Source: Desulfovibrio fairfieldensis
GTDB lineage: Bacteria > Desulfobacterota > Desulfovibrionia > Desulfovibrionales > Desulfovibrionaceae
Length of the DNA stretch: 64,000 nucleotides
Reading direction: 5' to 3'
Assembly: GCF_001553605.1 (NCBI RefSeq)
Contig: NZ_CP014229.1
Coordinates: 3,376,501-3,440,500 of the forward strand
The notes beneath the pieces are model-generated. The model ran no database searches. It was not told where the DNA came from and saw only the letters and a program-made list of their open reading frames with translations. The translations under genes and the position numbers were made by a program. Shown here one piece after another: positions 1-8,534 of this stretch. Each line of letters opens with the position of its first letter. Position 1 is the first letter of the stretch.

Positions 1-11
1 AGGGAGGCAGC

Positions 12-1067
12 ATGCCGTCCATTTACAGTCGCCGTCATTTTCTGCGGGCCGCGCTGCTGAGCGGCGGGGCTCTCACCGCCGCCACCCTGACGCCCGCCTT
101 GCTGCCGCTGGCCGCCAGGGCCGGTGGACTGTTGCCGGGCGGCGCGCCTGCGGAGCCGCTGCAGCAGACCAGCCTGTTCATGGGCACCATGGTCAGCATC
201 AGCGTGGCCCAGGTCGAGCCGGGCCGGGCCGAAGAAGGCATGGCGCGCGCGTTTGCCCTGGGCCGCCGCATGGCGGACGTATTCACCCGTTTTGACGCCT
301 CGTCGCCGGTGGGCGCGCTCAATGCCGACGGCGCGTTATCCGACACGCCGCCGGAGCTGAACGCGCTGTTGCAACGCGCCATGCGCGTGGGCCGCCTGAC
401 GGGCGGCGCCTTTGACGTGACCGTACTGCCTTTGTTGCGCCTGTTGGACGCCCACCGCAATCCCACAGGCAGCCTGCGCCTGGCCGAAGGCGAGTTGCGC
501 GAAACCCTGGAACTGGTGGGCGCGGAACATCTGGAAGCGAGCGGCAAGGCTTTGCGCTTTATGCGTTCCGGCATGGGTCTGACCCTGGACGGCATTGCCA
601 AGGGCCATATTGCCGAGGCCATGTCGCGTGAACTCGCGGCCGCCGGTTGCCCGGATCACTTGGTCAATGCCGGCGGCGACATGGTGGCGCGCGGCCGCAA
701 AGCTCCGGACGCGCCTTGGCGCGTGGCCGTGGAAGACCCGCAAAAGCGGGGCAAGTATCCCCAGGTGGTGGAACTGCCCGCGGGCGGGGCCATTGCCACG
801 TCCGGCGGCTATGAGGTTTTTTACGACGCCGCGCAAAGCCACAGCCATCTGGTCAGTCCGGCCACCGGCCAAAGCCCGGCCCTGGCCAGCGTGACCGTGA
901 CCGCGCCCGAGGGGCTCATGGCCGATGCCCTGGCCACGGCCCTGTCGGTCATGCCGCCGCGCGAAGCTCTGGCCCTGGCCGACGCCCTGCCCGGCTGCGC
1001 CTGCTGCCTGTTGCGCCGGGACGGGCTGGCGCGGGTATCCGGTCGCTGGCAGGGGCGGCCGGTCTAG
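12..1067 (+). CDS. apbE: FAD:protein FMN transferase, Tat-exported (ApbE family)
   Basis: ApbE proteins transfer FMN from FAD to Thr/Ser residues of exported or membrane flavoproteins such as RnfG, RnfD and NqrC. The 351-residue product starts with a twin-arginine signal (SRRHFLRAALLSGG, residues 6-19) and an alanine-rich hydrophobic stretch ending near residue 37, so it should act in the periplasm. Family motifs visible are LDGIAKGHIAE (about 193-203), NAGGDM (about 218-223), TSGGYEVF in the last third, and MADALATALSVM, whose Asp is the usual Mg ligand. Length is normal for the family. An AGGGAGG ribosome site precedes ATG 12. Its target flavoprotein is not in this window. The stop codon coincides with the left end of a repeat element, so the last residues may have been altered by that insertion. 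Confidence 0.93.
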   Translation: MPSIYSRRHFLRAALLSGGALTAATLTPALLPLAARAGGLLPGGAPAEPLQQTSLFMGTMVSISVAQVEPGRAEEGMARAFALGRRMADVFTRFDASSPVGALNADGALSDTPPELNALLQRAMRVGRLTGGAFDVTVLPLLRLLDAHRNPTGSLRLAEGELRETLELVGAEHLEASGKALRFMRSGMGLTLDGIAKGHIAEAMSRELAAAGCPDHLVNAGGDMVARGRKAPDAPWRVAVEDPQKRGKYPQVVELPAGGAIATSGGYEVFYDAAQSHSHLVSPATGQSPALASVTVTAPEGLMADALATALSVMPPREALALADALPGCACCLLRRDGLARVSGRWQGRPV

Positions 1068-1213
1068 GGCCTGTTGACACTATGCCTTTTTGCCCGCTCG
1101 CTACGTCAGATTTCACCTGCTTTTTCGGTCGAGTACCAAAAGAGTACACTCCCTCAAAACAGGCTTATCTTCCTTGCGGGCGAACAAAAATTCTATAGTG
1201 TCAACAGGCCCTA
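1065..1213. repeat. Long-hairpin repeat, family A, copy 1
   Basis: A 149-base element bounded by TA on each side. Its 17-base ends (GGGCCTGTTGACACTAT and its exact reverse complement) are perfect inverted repeats. The interior also pairs: TTTTTGCCCGC near 1086 with GCGGGCGAACAAAAA near 1180, and GAGTACC/AGAGTAC near 1131-1147 at the tip. The first three bases, TAG, are the stop codon of the preceding gene. Related copies lie at 14787-15035, 60603-60751 and, in divergent form, 29928-30029. Compensatory changes between copies suggest that the folded form matters. Confidence 0.85.
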
Positions 1214-1270
1214 GGCCGCGCTGCGGGGCGCTTGCCCGACCTGTCCTTCCGAGTGTAAGAAAGGCGGGTG

Positions 1271-2257
1271 ATGGACTGCTTTTTCTGCACCGTGCACGCG
1301 GCCTGGCCCTGGCTGCGCCAGACGGAAGACGGATCGGGCCGCATGGGGGACGTACGCTTTGTCCTGGAGGACAAGGACGGCTGTGCTCCCTGGCTGGTGG
1401 TCTTTGACGAGCCGCCCGCGGGCGCGGCGACCCGCGTTCCGCGCGAACGGCGTGTGCTCTTCGTCACCGAGCCGCCGGAAATCAAGCGTTATCCGCGTTC
1501 CTACCTGGGCCAGTTCGGCACGGTCATTTCCCCCTATGCCTTCCGGGGCGTGGAGCCCCGTGCCCTTCTTTTGGAAAATCCCTGCCTGAACTGGCACTAC
1601 GGGGTTGCCACGGGCCACGGCGCGCCCGTATCTCCGGCCTTGCGCCGCCTCGACGACATCCAAAATCTGCCCATGCCGCCCAAGCCCAAAAAATGTTCGG
1701 TCATTTGCTCCACCAAAACGGCCACGGAAGCGCAACGGCGGCGCATCCGTTTCGTCCGGCGCCTGAAAGATATCCTGGGGGACGATCTGGATGTCTTTGG
1801 GCGGGGTTTCCGTCCCGTGTCCGACAAGGCCGAGGCCATTGCCCCGTATGCGTACCATCTGGTGCTGGAAAACAACTACATCGACAATTTTTGGACGGAA
1901 AAGCTGGCGGACGCCTGGATCGGCTGGGCGCTGCCCCTTTATCTGGGCGCTCCCAATCTGGCGGCGGCCTGCGGCCTGCCGGACGGTTTTGTGGCGCTTG
2001 ACCCGGACGACGAGGAAGGCAATCTGGCCCGCATTGCGCAATGCCTGGGGCGCCCGCTTTGGGAAGAGCGGCGGGAGGCCCTTGCCTGCTGCCGAGCTTG
2101 GTGCCTGCAAGGCACCAATGTCTTTGCCAGGACGGCCGCGCTGATCCGCAATGCGCCGCCCGGCATCCAACGTCTGCCCATGCCCATGAGGCCCGAAAAC
2201 CTGTACGGCACGGACCGGCAGGCTGTTGCCGCCTTGTACGGCCGGGCCCGGGCTTGA
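1271..2257 (+). CDS. Glycosyltransferase family 10 (alpha-1,3/4-fucosyltransferase-like)
   Basis: The 328-residue protein carries the C-terminal GT10 donor-binding signature, readable as LVLENNYIDNFWTEKLADAW followed by ALPLYLGAPN (about residues 197-226). Known GT10 enzymes use GDP-fucose or a similar GDP-sugar and fucosylate GlcNAc-containing surface glycans. There is no signal peptide or membrane segment, so it should be cytoplasmic or peripheral. ATG 1271 has AAGG six bases upstream; a GTG at 1268 is too close to that site. It is followed after 52 bases by a GT2 enzyme on the same strand and faces the polysaccharide genes to the right, which suggests a role in a surface glycan. The acceptor and the exact sugar cannot be read from sequence. 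Confidence 0.85.
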   Translation: MDCFFCTVHAAWPWLRQTEDGSGRMGDVRFVLEDKDGCAPWLVVFDEPPAGAATRVPRERRVLFVTEPPEIKRYPRSYLGQFGTVISPYAFRGVEPRALLLENPCLNWHYGVATGHGAPVSPALRRLDDIQNLPMPPKPKKCSVICSTKTATEAQRRRIRFVRRLKDILGDDLDVFGRGFRPVSDKAEAIAPYAYHLVLENNYIDNFWTEKLADAWIGWALPLYLGAPNLAAACGLPDGFVALDPDDEEGNLARIAQCLGRPLWEERREALACCRAWCLQGTNVFARTAALIRNAPPGIQRLPMPMRPENLYGTDRQAVAALYGRARA

Positions 2258-2309
2258 AGCCTTGCCTCAGCCTGAACGTCTCTGACACTATTTCTGGGAG
2301 AATTGCAGC

Positions 2310-3251
2310 GTGCCGCTGATCACTGTCGCCATGCCCGCCCACAACGCCGCCCCGTATATCGGGGAAGCGCTGGATTCCATTCTGGGCCAGACCTGCCGGG
2401 ATTTCGAGCTGCTGGTGGTGGACGACGGTTCCACGGATGAGACCGCGCAACGCGTTGCGGACCGCGCGGACGCGCGCATCCGTCTGATTCGCCTGGGAAC
2501 CAACCGGGGCCGGGCAGCTGCGCGCAATGTGGCCCTGGACAACGCGCGCGGCGTATATCTGGCCTGGATGGACGCCGACGACATTGCCGTGCCCCGGCGT
2601 CTGGAAAAGCAACTGGCCTTTCTGGAAAGCCATTCGGATGTGGCCGTCTGCGGCGGCTGGCTGCAATACTTTCACCAGTCCACGGCCTTGGAGCGTTTTC
2701 CCCGGACGTCGGAGGATATCCGCGCGGCCACGGTTTTCGGCACGTCCGTGGTCAACGGGTGCAGTCTGCTGCGCCTGGATGCGCCGCGCGCCCACGGTCT
2801 GCGCTATGATCCGGCCCTGGACCGCGCCGAGGATTTCGCCTTCTGGGGCGATCTGCTGCTGGGCGCGGGTCAGCGCGCCGCCAATCTGCCGGAAGTGCTG
2901 CTGCACTACCGCTATGTGCGCCGCCCCTTTGTACCGCGCTGGCATGTGCGGGCTCTGCTGGGGCACGTCTTTCCCCATCTGGGCCTGGAGGCCGACGTCG
3001 CTGAGGCCGCCCTGCACGCGGGCCTGGTCTACGCCCCGCTTAAAACGCATTGCGCCCGCGCGGGCGCGCGCCCGCTGCTGGCCTGGCTGGACAAGCTCTG
3101 GCGCGCCTGGGCCGCCTCCTTTGGGGATGACCCGGCCATGCGGCGTTACATTCTTTTTTTCGCGGCGAAAATCCTTTCCCTGGCTCCGGACAGGGAGGAT
3201 GCGGCCGCTTTTTTCCGCAGCCTGGATATCGCCGGGCTGACAAAAGATTAG
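2310..3251 (+). CDS. Family 2 glycosyltransferase
   Basis: A 313-residue GT-A fold enzyme. The N-terminus has the GT2 pattern ITVAMPAHNAAPYIGEALDS, then VVDDGSTDET (about residues 36-45) and WMDADDIAVPRRLE (about 86-99), which hold the nucleotide-sugar and metal ligands. The C-terminal third is not diagnostic. It has no transmembrane segment. The start is GTG 2310 with GGGAG upstream; no nearer ATG fits. It probably forms a two-gene unit with the GT10 gene before it and converges on the sugar-phosphate transferase gene, whose stop lies 10 bases away. The donor sugar and linkage are unknown; a role in O-antigen, capsule or glycoprotein assembly is inferred from neighbours. Confidence 0.88.
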   Translation: MPLITVAMPAHNAAPYIGEALDSILGQTCRDFELLVVDDGSTDETAQRVADRADARIRLIRLGTNRGRAAARNVALDNARGVYLAWMDADDIAVPRRLEKQLAFLESHSDVAVCGGWLQYFHQSTALERFPRTSEDIRAATVFGTSVVNGCSLLRLDAPRAHGLRYDPALDRAEDFAFWGDLLLGAGQRAANLPEVLLHYRYVRRPFVPRWHVRALLGHVFPHLGLEADVAEAALHAGLVYAPLKTHCARAGARPLLAWLDKLWRAWAASFGDDPAMRRYILFFAAKILSLAPDREDAAAFFRSLDIAGLTKD

Positions 3252-3260
3252 AGACAGCTC

Positions 3261-4610
3261 CTAGCGCGCCCCCTTGGGAAAGAGCACCACGCCGATGGTT
3301 TTGAAGATAATGTGGATGTCCAGCAGAATGGACATATTCTTGATGTAGTAGAGATCGTATTCCAGCTTGCGGCGGGCGTCCTCCTCGGACGCGCCGTAGG
3401 GATAGCAGACCTGGGCCCAGCCCGTCAGGCCCGGCTTCACCGTATGGCGCAGGCTGTAGTAGGGAATGTCCTTCTTGAGCTGTTTGACGAAGGCCATGCG
3501 CTCGGGCCGGGGGCCGATGAAGCTCATGTCGCCCTTGAGGATGTTCCAGATCTGGGGCAGCTCGTCGATGCGCACCTTGCGGATGAACTTGCCGAAGCGG
3601 GTCACCCGGTTGTCGTGGGCGCTGGCCCAGACCGCGCCGTTTTTTTCCGCGTCCGCGCGCATGGAGCGGAATTTGTAGACCGTGAATTCCTTTTCGTACA
3701 GGCCCACGCGGTCCTGGCGGTAGATCACCGGGCCCGGCGATTCCAGGCGCACGATCAGGGCCGTGAGCAGCATGACGGGCGTGGCCGGAATCAGCAGCAC
3801 CAGCGAGATCAGCACGTCCAGAGCCCGTTTCAGCCGCCGCAGCGAGCCGCGCGTGTTCAGGGAAAAGCCCTCGGTCTGCAGCAGCCATTCGTCGTTGATC
3901 TGCGAAAGGGGCAGGCGCTGCACCACGTGCTCGTAAAAAGTGCGGATGTCCACCACCATGCTGCCGCGCAGCTTGGCTTCCAGCAGATCGTGGGCGATGT
4001 CGTCGTCAATGGGCGCGTCGGGCAGCAGCAGGATCATGGTGGCCCGCTTTTCCCTGGCCACGTCCAGGGCCTTGAAGGGCGGCCCCAGGCAGGGGCCCGC
4101 GTCCGGGCCCTGATCCCGTTCGCCCACATAACCGATGATGGTCGCCTGGGGCAGGCCTTCGGCCAGCAGCTGGCGCACCTTGCCCGCGCGGTCCACGCCC
4201 ACCAGCAGGATGCGCAGGGGGTGGGTCAGCTTGTCCGCATTGCGGTAGTAAAGCCAGCGCCAGCCCAGGCTGAAGGCCAGGGACAGGGTAAAGAGCATCA
4301 GCAGGGTTTCGCGGTCGAAACGCCAGTGGTCAAAGGAATAGGACGCCGTGGCCGAGGAGATGATGCCCAGCACGCAGGCCACCAGCACCCGGCCCGAGGT
4401 TTCCCTGAAATCTTCCCGCCCCACGCTGTAGGCGTCCAGAATGTAGAAAAAGAGCATGTAAAAAAAGACCGTGAACAGCGAAGCGCCGGTGTAGTCGTGA
4501 AACACGCTCAGATCCGGCGCGATGGTGGTCACGCCGGTGATGGTCAGCGCCAGCAGCAGGCAGAAGATGTCCAGAACCTGCAGGAGCGCCATGCGGTACG
4601 TACTGATCAT
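3261..4610 (-). CDS. Polyprenyl-phosphate sugar-1-phosphate transferase (WbaP/WcaJ-like)
   Basis: Initiates surface polysaccharide synthesis by moving a sugar-1-phosphate from a nucleotide sugar to undecaprenyl phosphate at the inner membrane. The 449-residue protein has several hydrophobic N-terminal segments (about residues 8-115), a Rossmann-like middle containing LLVGVDRAGKVRQLL, one further membrane segment (LDVLISLVLLIPATPVMLLT), and a complete C-terminal bacterial sugar transferase domain. That domain shows RQDRVGLYEKEFTVYKFRSM, VRIDELPQIWNIL and GDMSFIGPRPER. ATG 4610 was chosen because AAGGAAGGG lies just upstream; an in-frame ATG at 4640 has no such site. It is downstream of the GT4 gene at 4621-5757 with a 10-base gap, so the two are probably co-transcribed. 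Confidence 0.92.
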   Translation of the reverse strand: MISTYRMALLQVLDIFCLLLALTITGVTTIAPDLSVFHDYTGASLFTVFFYMLFFYILDAYSVGREDFRETSGRVLVACVLGIISSATASYSFDHWRFDRETLLMLFTLSLAFSLGWRWLYYRNADKLTHPLRILLVGVDRAGKVRQLLAEGLPQATIIGYVGERDQGPDAGPCLGPPFKALDVAREKRATMILLLPDAPIDDDIAHDLLEAKLRGSMVVDIRTFYEHVVQRLPLSQINDEWLLQTEGFSLNTRGSLRRLKRALDVLISLVLLIPATPVMLLTALIVRLESPGPVIYRQDRVGLYEKEFTVYKFRSMRADAEKNGAVWASAHDNRVTRFGKFIRKVRIDELPQIWNILKGDMSFIGPRPERMAFVKQLKKDIPYYSLRHTVKPGLTGWAQVCYPYGASEEDARRKLEYDLYYIKNMSILLDIHIIFKTIGVVLFPKGAR

Positions 4611-4620
4611 TGCCCTTCCT

Positions 4621-5757
4621 TTATGCCCCGGCGGGCACATGCATGTCCCGCAGAATGCGGGCCGCCACTTTTTCGGCGTCGAATTCCCTGACGGCCAGCT
4701 CGCGCCCGGCCTCGCCCATGCGCGCGATAGTCCCCGGCGCGAGGATAAAACTTTCCATGGCCCCGGCCAGGGCCTCGGGATCGCGCACGGGCGTCATGCG
4801 TCCGTTGACGCCGTCGCGCACCACTTCCCGGCAGCCGGGCACATCCGTGACCACAGCGGCGCGGCCCATGCTCATGCCTTCCATGATGGACGTGGGCGTG
4901 CCTTCCCGCCAGGAGGGCAGCACCAGCACGTGGGCCGCGGCCAGATAGGGGCGCACGTCCCTGGTTTCGCCCAGATATTCGATGCCGTTCTCGCGCTCCC
5001 AGGTTCTGACCTGGTCAAGGCTGACGCTGCCCAGGCCCTGCTCCGGCGGGCCCAACAGCTGAAAGCGGGCTTCGGGGTAGCGGGCCCTGAGCAGACGCGC
5101 CGCTGCGGCGTATTCCGGCAGGCCCTTTGCTTCCAGCAAACGACCCACCAGCAGAAAGATGACCGGTCCGTCAGGCGGCAGCGGGGGCAGGGGAGCCTGC
5201 GCGAAACGCCGGATGTCCACGCCCGTGCCGCGCGCCGTGAGCACGCGCGCGCCGGGACCCAGAATGCCCGACTCGCGGAAGATGCGGATATCGTCCTGAT
5301 TCTGAAAAAAGACGCCTTCCGCGTTTTTGAGCGCCTGCCGGTAAAGAAAGACGCTCAGACGGTTGACGCATTTCTTGAACAGGCTGTCGGCCTCAAAGGC
5401 GTAGCCCAGACCGGTGATGGTGGCGTAGACGTGCGGCACGCGCGCGCGGCGCGCGGCCAGGCCGCCGTAGATGACCGGTTTGATGGTTGAGGCGAAGAGC
5501 AGGTCCGGCTTCTCCGCATCGAATATTCGCCTGAGTCGGGCGAAAGAGCGCGCGTCATGCAGGGGATTGAGGCCTTTGCGGTCCAGCTCGTAGTGGAGTA
5601 CGCGCGCGCCCAGGGTTTCCAGCGCCGCGTCGGCCTCCGGGTCGCCGGGCGGCACGCAGCAGAGCGCCTCATGCCCGCCCTGACGCATTTGGCGGATCAA
5701 CACGCTCCAGAAATTGGACAAAGCCCTGGCCTGGTTGCCCAGGACAATGATTTTCAT
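4621..5757 (-). CDS. Family 4 glycosyltransferase
   Basis: A 378-residue GT-B enzyme. The N-terminal half begins MKIIVLGNQARALSNF with an acceptor-side Rossmann fold. The C-terminal half holds the GT4 signature FLLVGRLLEAKGLPEYAAAA (about residues 184-203) and the donor-binding region EGTPTSIMEGMSMGRAAVVT, with the EX7E-type glutamates. It most resembles GT4 enzymes acting just after a WbaP/PglC-type initiating transferase, and that partner gene lies directly downstream. AAGGGAG precedes the ATG. No membrane segment is obvious. The sugar is unknown; the adjacent 4-epimerase suggests a GalNAc- or Gal-type sugar, but this is inference. Confidence 0.9.
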   Translation of the reverse strand: MKIIVLGNQARALSNFWSVLIRQMRQGGHEALCCVPPGDPEADAALETLGARVLHYELDRKGLNPLHDARSFARLRRIFDAEKPDLLFASTIKPVIYGGLAARRARVPHVYATITGLGYAFEADSLFKKCVNRLSVFLYRQALKNAEGVFFQNQDDIRIFRESGILGPGARVLTARGTGVDIRRFAQAPLPPLPPDGPVIFLLVGRLLEAKGLPEYAAAARLLRARYPEARFQLLGPPEQGLGSVSLDQVRTWERENGIEYLGETRDVRPYLAAAHVLVLPSWREGTPTSIMEGMSMGRAAVVTDVPGCREVVRDGVNGRMTPVRDPEALAGAMESFILAPGTIARMGEAGRELAVREFDAEKVAARILRDMHVPAGA

Positions 5758-6007
5758 GCCAGTTTTTCTCCCTTCCGTCGCGGCGGCGCGGGGCCGCCGT
5801 ACCGGGGCGGCCCCGGTATGGTCTTGCCTATAGCACCTGTGCCCGGCCCTGAAAAGAGGGTGGAGCGTGCGGGGCCGCCCGCGTCTTTACAGGCCGCGCC
5901 GCGCGGAGTACAAGGAGAGCGGCCCGCCGAGGCCGACCGGCGCGGGTCCGGAGGCGCGGGGCGCCGTTATAATCAACCCTCAGGAAACAATAAAACAGGA
6001 CGCAACC

Positions 6008-7030
6008 ATGAGCGCGTATGCCGCCTTGTGCGAAACAATGACCGCCGCCCCCTCCCGTTGGCTGGTGACCGGCGTGGCGGGTTTCATCGGCTCCAATCTG
6101 CTGGAGCATCTTTTGAAAATGGGCCAGACCGTGGTGGGACTGGACAACTTTCTCACCGGCTATCAGAAAAACCTGGATATGGTCCGCGACCTGGTGGGGC
6201 CGGAGGCCTGGAAGCGTTTTACCTTCATTGAAGGCGACATCCGCGACCTGGATACCTGCCGCAAGGCCTGCGAGGGAGCGCGGCACGTGCTGCACGAGGC
6301 CGCCCTGGGTTCGGTGCCGCGTTCCATCGACGATCCCCTGCTCTCCAACAGCTGCAATATCGACGGCTTTCTGAACATGCTGGTGGCCGCGCGCGACGCC
6401 AAGGTGGAAAGTTTCGTCTACGCCGCGTCTTCCTCCACCTACGGCGATTCGCCGGAGCTGCCCAAAGTGGAAGACAAGATCGGCCGTCCGCTCTCGCCCT
6501 ACGCCGTGACCAAGTATGTGGACGAGCTGTATGCCGATGTCTTTGCCCGCTGCTACGGTTTCACCAGCATCGGCCTGCGCTATTTCAACGTCTTCGGCCA
6601 GCGTCAGGACCCCTACGGCGCGTATGCGGCGGTAATTCCGCAGTGGTTCGCCAGCCTGATCAAGGGCGAAACCGTGTACATCAACGGCGACGGCGAAACC
6701 AGCCGCGACTTCTGCTACATCGACAATGTGGTGCAGGCCAATCTGCTGGCGAGCCGCGCCCGCGCGGAAGCCCGCGACAAGATTTACAATGTGGCCTTCG
6801 GCCAGCGCACGACACTGAACGAACTGTTTCTGCTGATCCGGGAGGAAGTGGCCCGGCATCTGCCCGCCGCCGCCACGGCTGAAGCCGTGCACCGCGATTT
6901 CCGCGCGGGCGACGTGCGCCATTCGCTGGCGGACATCAGCCGGGCCGAAAAGCTGCTGGGCTATGAGCCGCGCTACGACGTGCGCGAGGGCCTGCGCCTG
7001 GCCGGGGACTGGTACGCGGCCAACCTGTAG
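6008..7030 (+). CDS. UDP-sugar 4-epimerase (WbpP/TviC-type, extended SDR family)
   Basis: Interconverts UDP-GlcNAc/UDP-GalNAc or the corresponding uronic acids using bound NAD, feeding the neighbouring polysaccharide genes. The 340-residue protein has the Rossmann motif [16 protein letters not shown] (about residues 21-36), the active-site serine-threonine region [13 protein letters not shown] (about 144-156) and YAVTK holding the catalytic Tyr and Lys (about 168-172). [20 protein letters not shown] is typical of the WbpP/TviC subgroup that accepts N-acetylated sugars. ATG 6008 has CAGGA upstream; an upstream in-frame start at 5867 would add 47 residues in a region full of GC-rich palindromes and is unlikely. 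It is divergent from the GT4 gene. Confidence 0.9.
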   Translation: MSAYAALCETMTAAPSRWLVTGVAGFIGSNLLEHLLKMGQTVVGLDNFLTGYQKNLDMVRDLVGPEAWKRFTFIEGDIRDLDTCRKACEGARHVLHEAALGSVPRSIDDPLLSNSCNIDGFLNMLVAARDAKVESFVYAASSSTYGDSPELPKVEDKIGRPLSPYAVTKYVDELYADVFARCYGFTSIGLRYFNVFGQRQDPYGAYAAVIPQWFASLIKGETVYINGDGETSRDFCYIDNVVQANLLASRARAEARDKIYNVAFGQRTTLNELFLLIREEVARHLPAAATAEAVHRDFRAGDVRHSLADISRAEKLLGYEPRYDVREGLRLAGDWYAANL

Positions 7031-7325
7031 GGCGGACTTTGTTTGAAATCGCATATAATTTCAAACAGGGCCCCTTTCCTCAAACTCTCATTGTTCCCGT
7101 CGGTCGCGGCGGCGTTGTCCTGATTCCCGGTCGTGCTGTTCTTGCCTGTATGTTGCGTTGCAGCCACAGTCAGAGCAATTTCACTTTTGAAATTGCTCTG
7201 ACGACGCACACGGTGCGGCACGCCGCGAAGCGGCGTGGATTCTGGCGAAAAACGTGGTTTTCGCCAGAATGTCAACTTTGAAATTTGTAAAATTTCAAAG
7301 TTAATCTGCTCTAAGGCGCACGGCT
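7031..7325. repeat. Hairpin-rich intergenic repeat (family B-like)
   Basis: No gene is seen here. The stretch holds separate inverted repeats: GTTTGAAAT/ATTTCAAAC near 7039-7063, CAGAGCAATTT/AAATTGCTCTG at 7171-7200, CTGGCGAAAA/TTTTCGCCAG near 7242-7267 and AACTTTGAAATTT/AAATTTCAAAGTT at 7274-7302. The order of an A+T 'GAGCAATT..' head hairpin, a GC-rich middle and a 'TTTGAAAT' tail hairpin is shared with 17170-17335, 61363-61690 and 62865-63052. Confidence 0.6.
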
Positions 7326-7448
7326 TTGCCGTGCCCGGCTCGGGCAATCAGGGCTGCGGCGACGGCTGACGCGCGGCACAACGCTGTTTCGTCCCGCGTT
7401 CAGGCGCGCCCGTCAGCTCCGGCCGGAAGGAAGATAAAGAAGGTTGGC

Positions 7449-7832
7449 ATGCGGCAGACTCTGACCCTGCTCTGGCAAATGGGCATCCTGGCTGCTTTCG
7501 CCTGGGCGGCGGACTGGCTGGCGCGGACGTGCGACCTGCCTATCCCCGGCAATGTGCTGGGCATCATCGTGCTTTTCCTTCTGCTCTGCACGGGCGTGGT
7601 CAAGGAAAGCCACATCAGCGAGGCCGCCAATTTTCTGCTCAAGCACCTGGTGTTCTTTTTTGTCCCCATCGCGGTGGGGCTCATGAACTGGGGCGGCGTC
7701 TTTTACGATTACGGCTGGGTTCTGCTGGCGGCCATTGTGATCAGCACGGCCCTGCCCCTGCTCGTGGTGGGCTGGCTGGCCGGGGCCCTGCGCCGCCGCC
7801 CTGAGAAAGGAGCGGAGTCATGTGGTCAGTGA
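7449..7832 (+). CDS. lrgA: CidA/LrgA family holin-like membrane protein
   Basis: A 127-residue membrane protein with four predicted helices and the family pattern LPIPGNVLGIIVLFLLLCTG (about residues 30-49), followed by ANFLLKHLVFFFVPIAVGLM (about 60-79). LrgA/CidA proteins act with an LrgB/CidB partner; they have been linked to control of murein hydrolase export and, in several bacteria, to transport of small carboxylates such as pyruvate. ATG 7449 follows AAGAAGG. An upstream in-frame start would add about 41 charged, non-membrane residues and lacks support. The gene overlaps lrgB by 13 bases, which implies coupled translation. Confidence 0.9.
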   Translation: MRQTLTLLWQMGILAAFAWAADWLARTCDLPIPGNVLGIIVLFLLLCTGVVKESHISEAANFLLKHLVFFFVPIAVGLMNWGGVFYDYGWVLLAAIVISTALPLLVVGWLAGALRRRPEKGAESCGQ

Positions 7833-8515
7833 CGACCCTGCTCTGCGTGGCGGGCACGGTCTTTGTCTATGCGGTCGTGCGCCGTCTGTACCTGCGTTAC
7901 AAGCATCCGCTGATCAATGTGGTGGGGCTCAGCGCCGCCGTTGTGATCAGCGCGCTGCTGCTTCTCGATGTGCCCTACGCGGCTTATGAACCGGCCAGGA
8001 AGATCATGACCGCGCTCATCGGGGCCGCCACGGTCAGCCTTGCCCTGCCGTTGTACCGCTACAGGAAGTTGCTGCTGCGCCATGCCGTGGCCATCATTGT
8101 CAGCGTGAGCGCCGGGGCTTTTGTCGCCATGTTTTCCGCCGGGCTCATCGCCCAGAGCGGCGGCCTGCCGCGTGAAGTGGTCATGTCCATCCTCTCCAAA
8201 GGGGTTTCCATTCCCTTTGCCGTGGAGGTCGCCAAAATCTACGACGGGATTCCTTCCCTGGCCGCCGCCTTTGTGGTGGCTACCGGCACTCTGGGCTCGC
8301 TGCTGGGCGTCTGGACCCTGAACCTTGTGCGCGTCAACTCCCCCTTTGCCCGTGGGCTGACCCTGGGCACAATCTCCCACGCCCAGGGAACGGCGGCGGC
8401 CCTGCAGGAAGGCGAGGAGGCGGGCGCCATGGCCGGTCTGGCCATGATTCTGGCGGGCATCCTCACCGCCGCCTTCGCGCCGCCGGTGGTCTGGCTGCTG
8501 CGCGTCGCCGCCTGA
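7820..8515 (+). CDS. lrgB: LrgB/CidB family membrane protein
   Basis: A 231-residue integral membrane protein with about six to seven hydrophobic segments. The LrgB signature is clear: ATVSLALPLYRYRKLL, LPREVVMSILSKGVSIPFAV and, near the C-terminus, RGLTLGTISHAQGTAAAL. It pairs with LrgA encoded immediately upstream in an overlapping frame. AAAGGAG precedes the ATG within the end of lrgA. Whether the pair works in autolysis control or in pyruvate/carboxylate uptake cannot be decided; no LytSR-type regulator is adjacent. Confidence 0.92.
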   Translation: MWSVTTLLCVAGTVFVYAVVRRLYLRYKHPLINVVGLSAAVVISALLLLDVPYAAYEPARKIMTALIGAATVSLALPLYRYRKLLLRHAVAIIVSVSAGAFVAMFSAGLIAQSGGLPREVVMSILSKGVSIPFAVEVAKIYDGIPSLAAAFVVATGTLGSLLGVWTLNLVRVNSPFARGLTLGTISHAQGTAAALQEGEEAGAMAGLAMILAGILTAAFAPPVVWLLRVAA

Positions 8516-8534
8516 ACCCGGAACACATTCCTCC

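Noticed and set aside
3312-4691. A 459-codon plus-strand frame opposite the sugar-phosphate transferase
   Set aside because: Shadow frame rich in His/Gln/Val; the minus-strand gene has clear domain motifs.
7031-7325. CRISPR array in the repeat-rich gap
   Set aside because: The repeats are inverted hairpins of different sequence; there are no evenly spaced direct repeats or unique spacers here or elsewhere in the window, and no cas gene.
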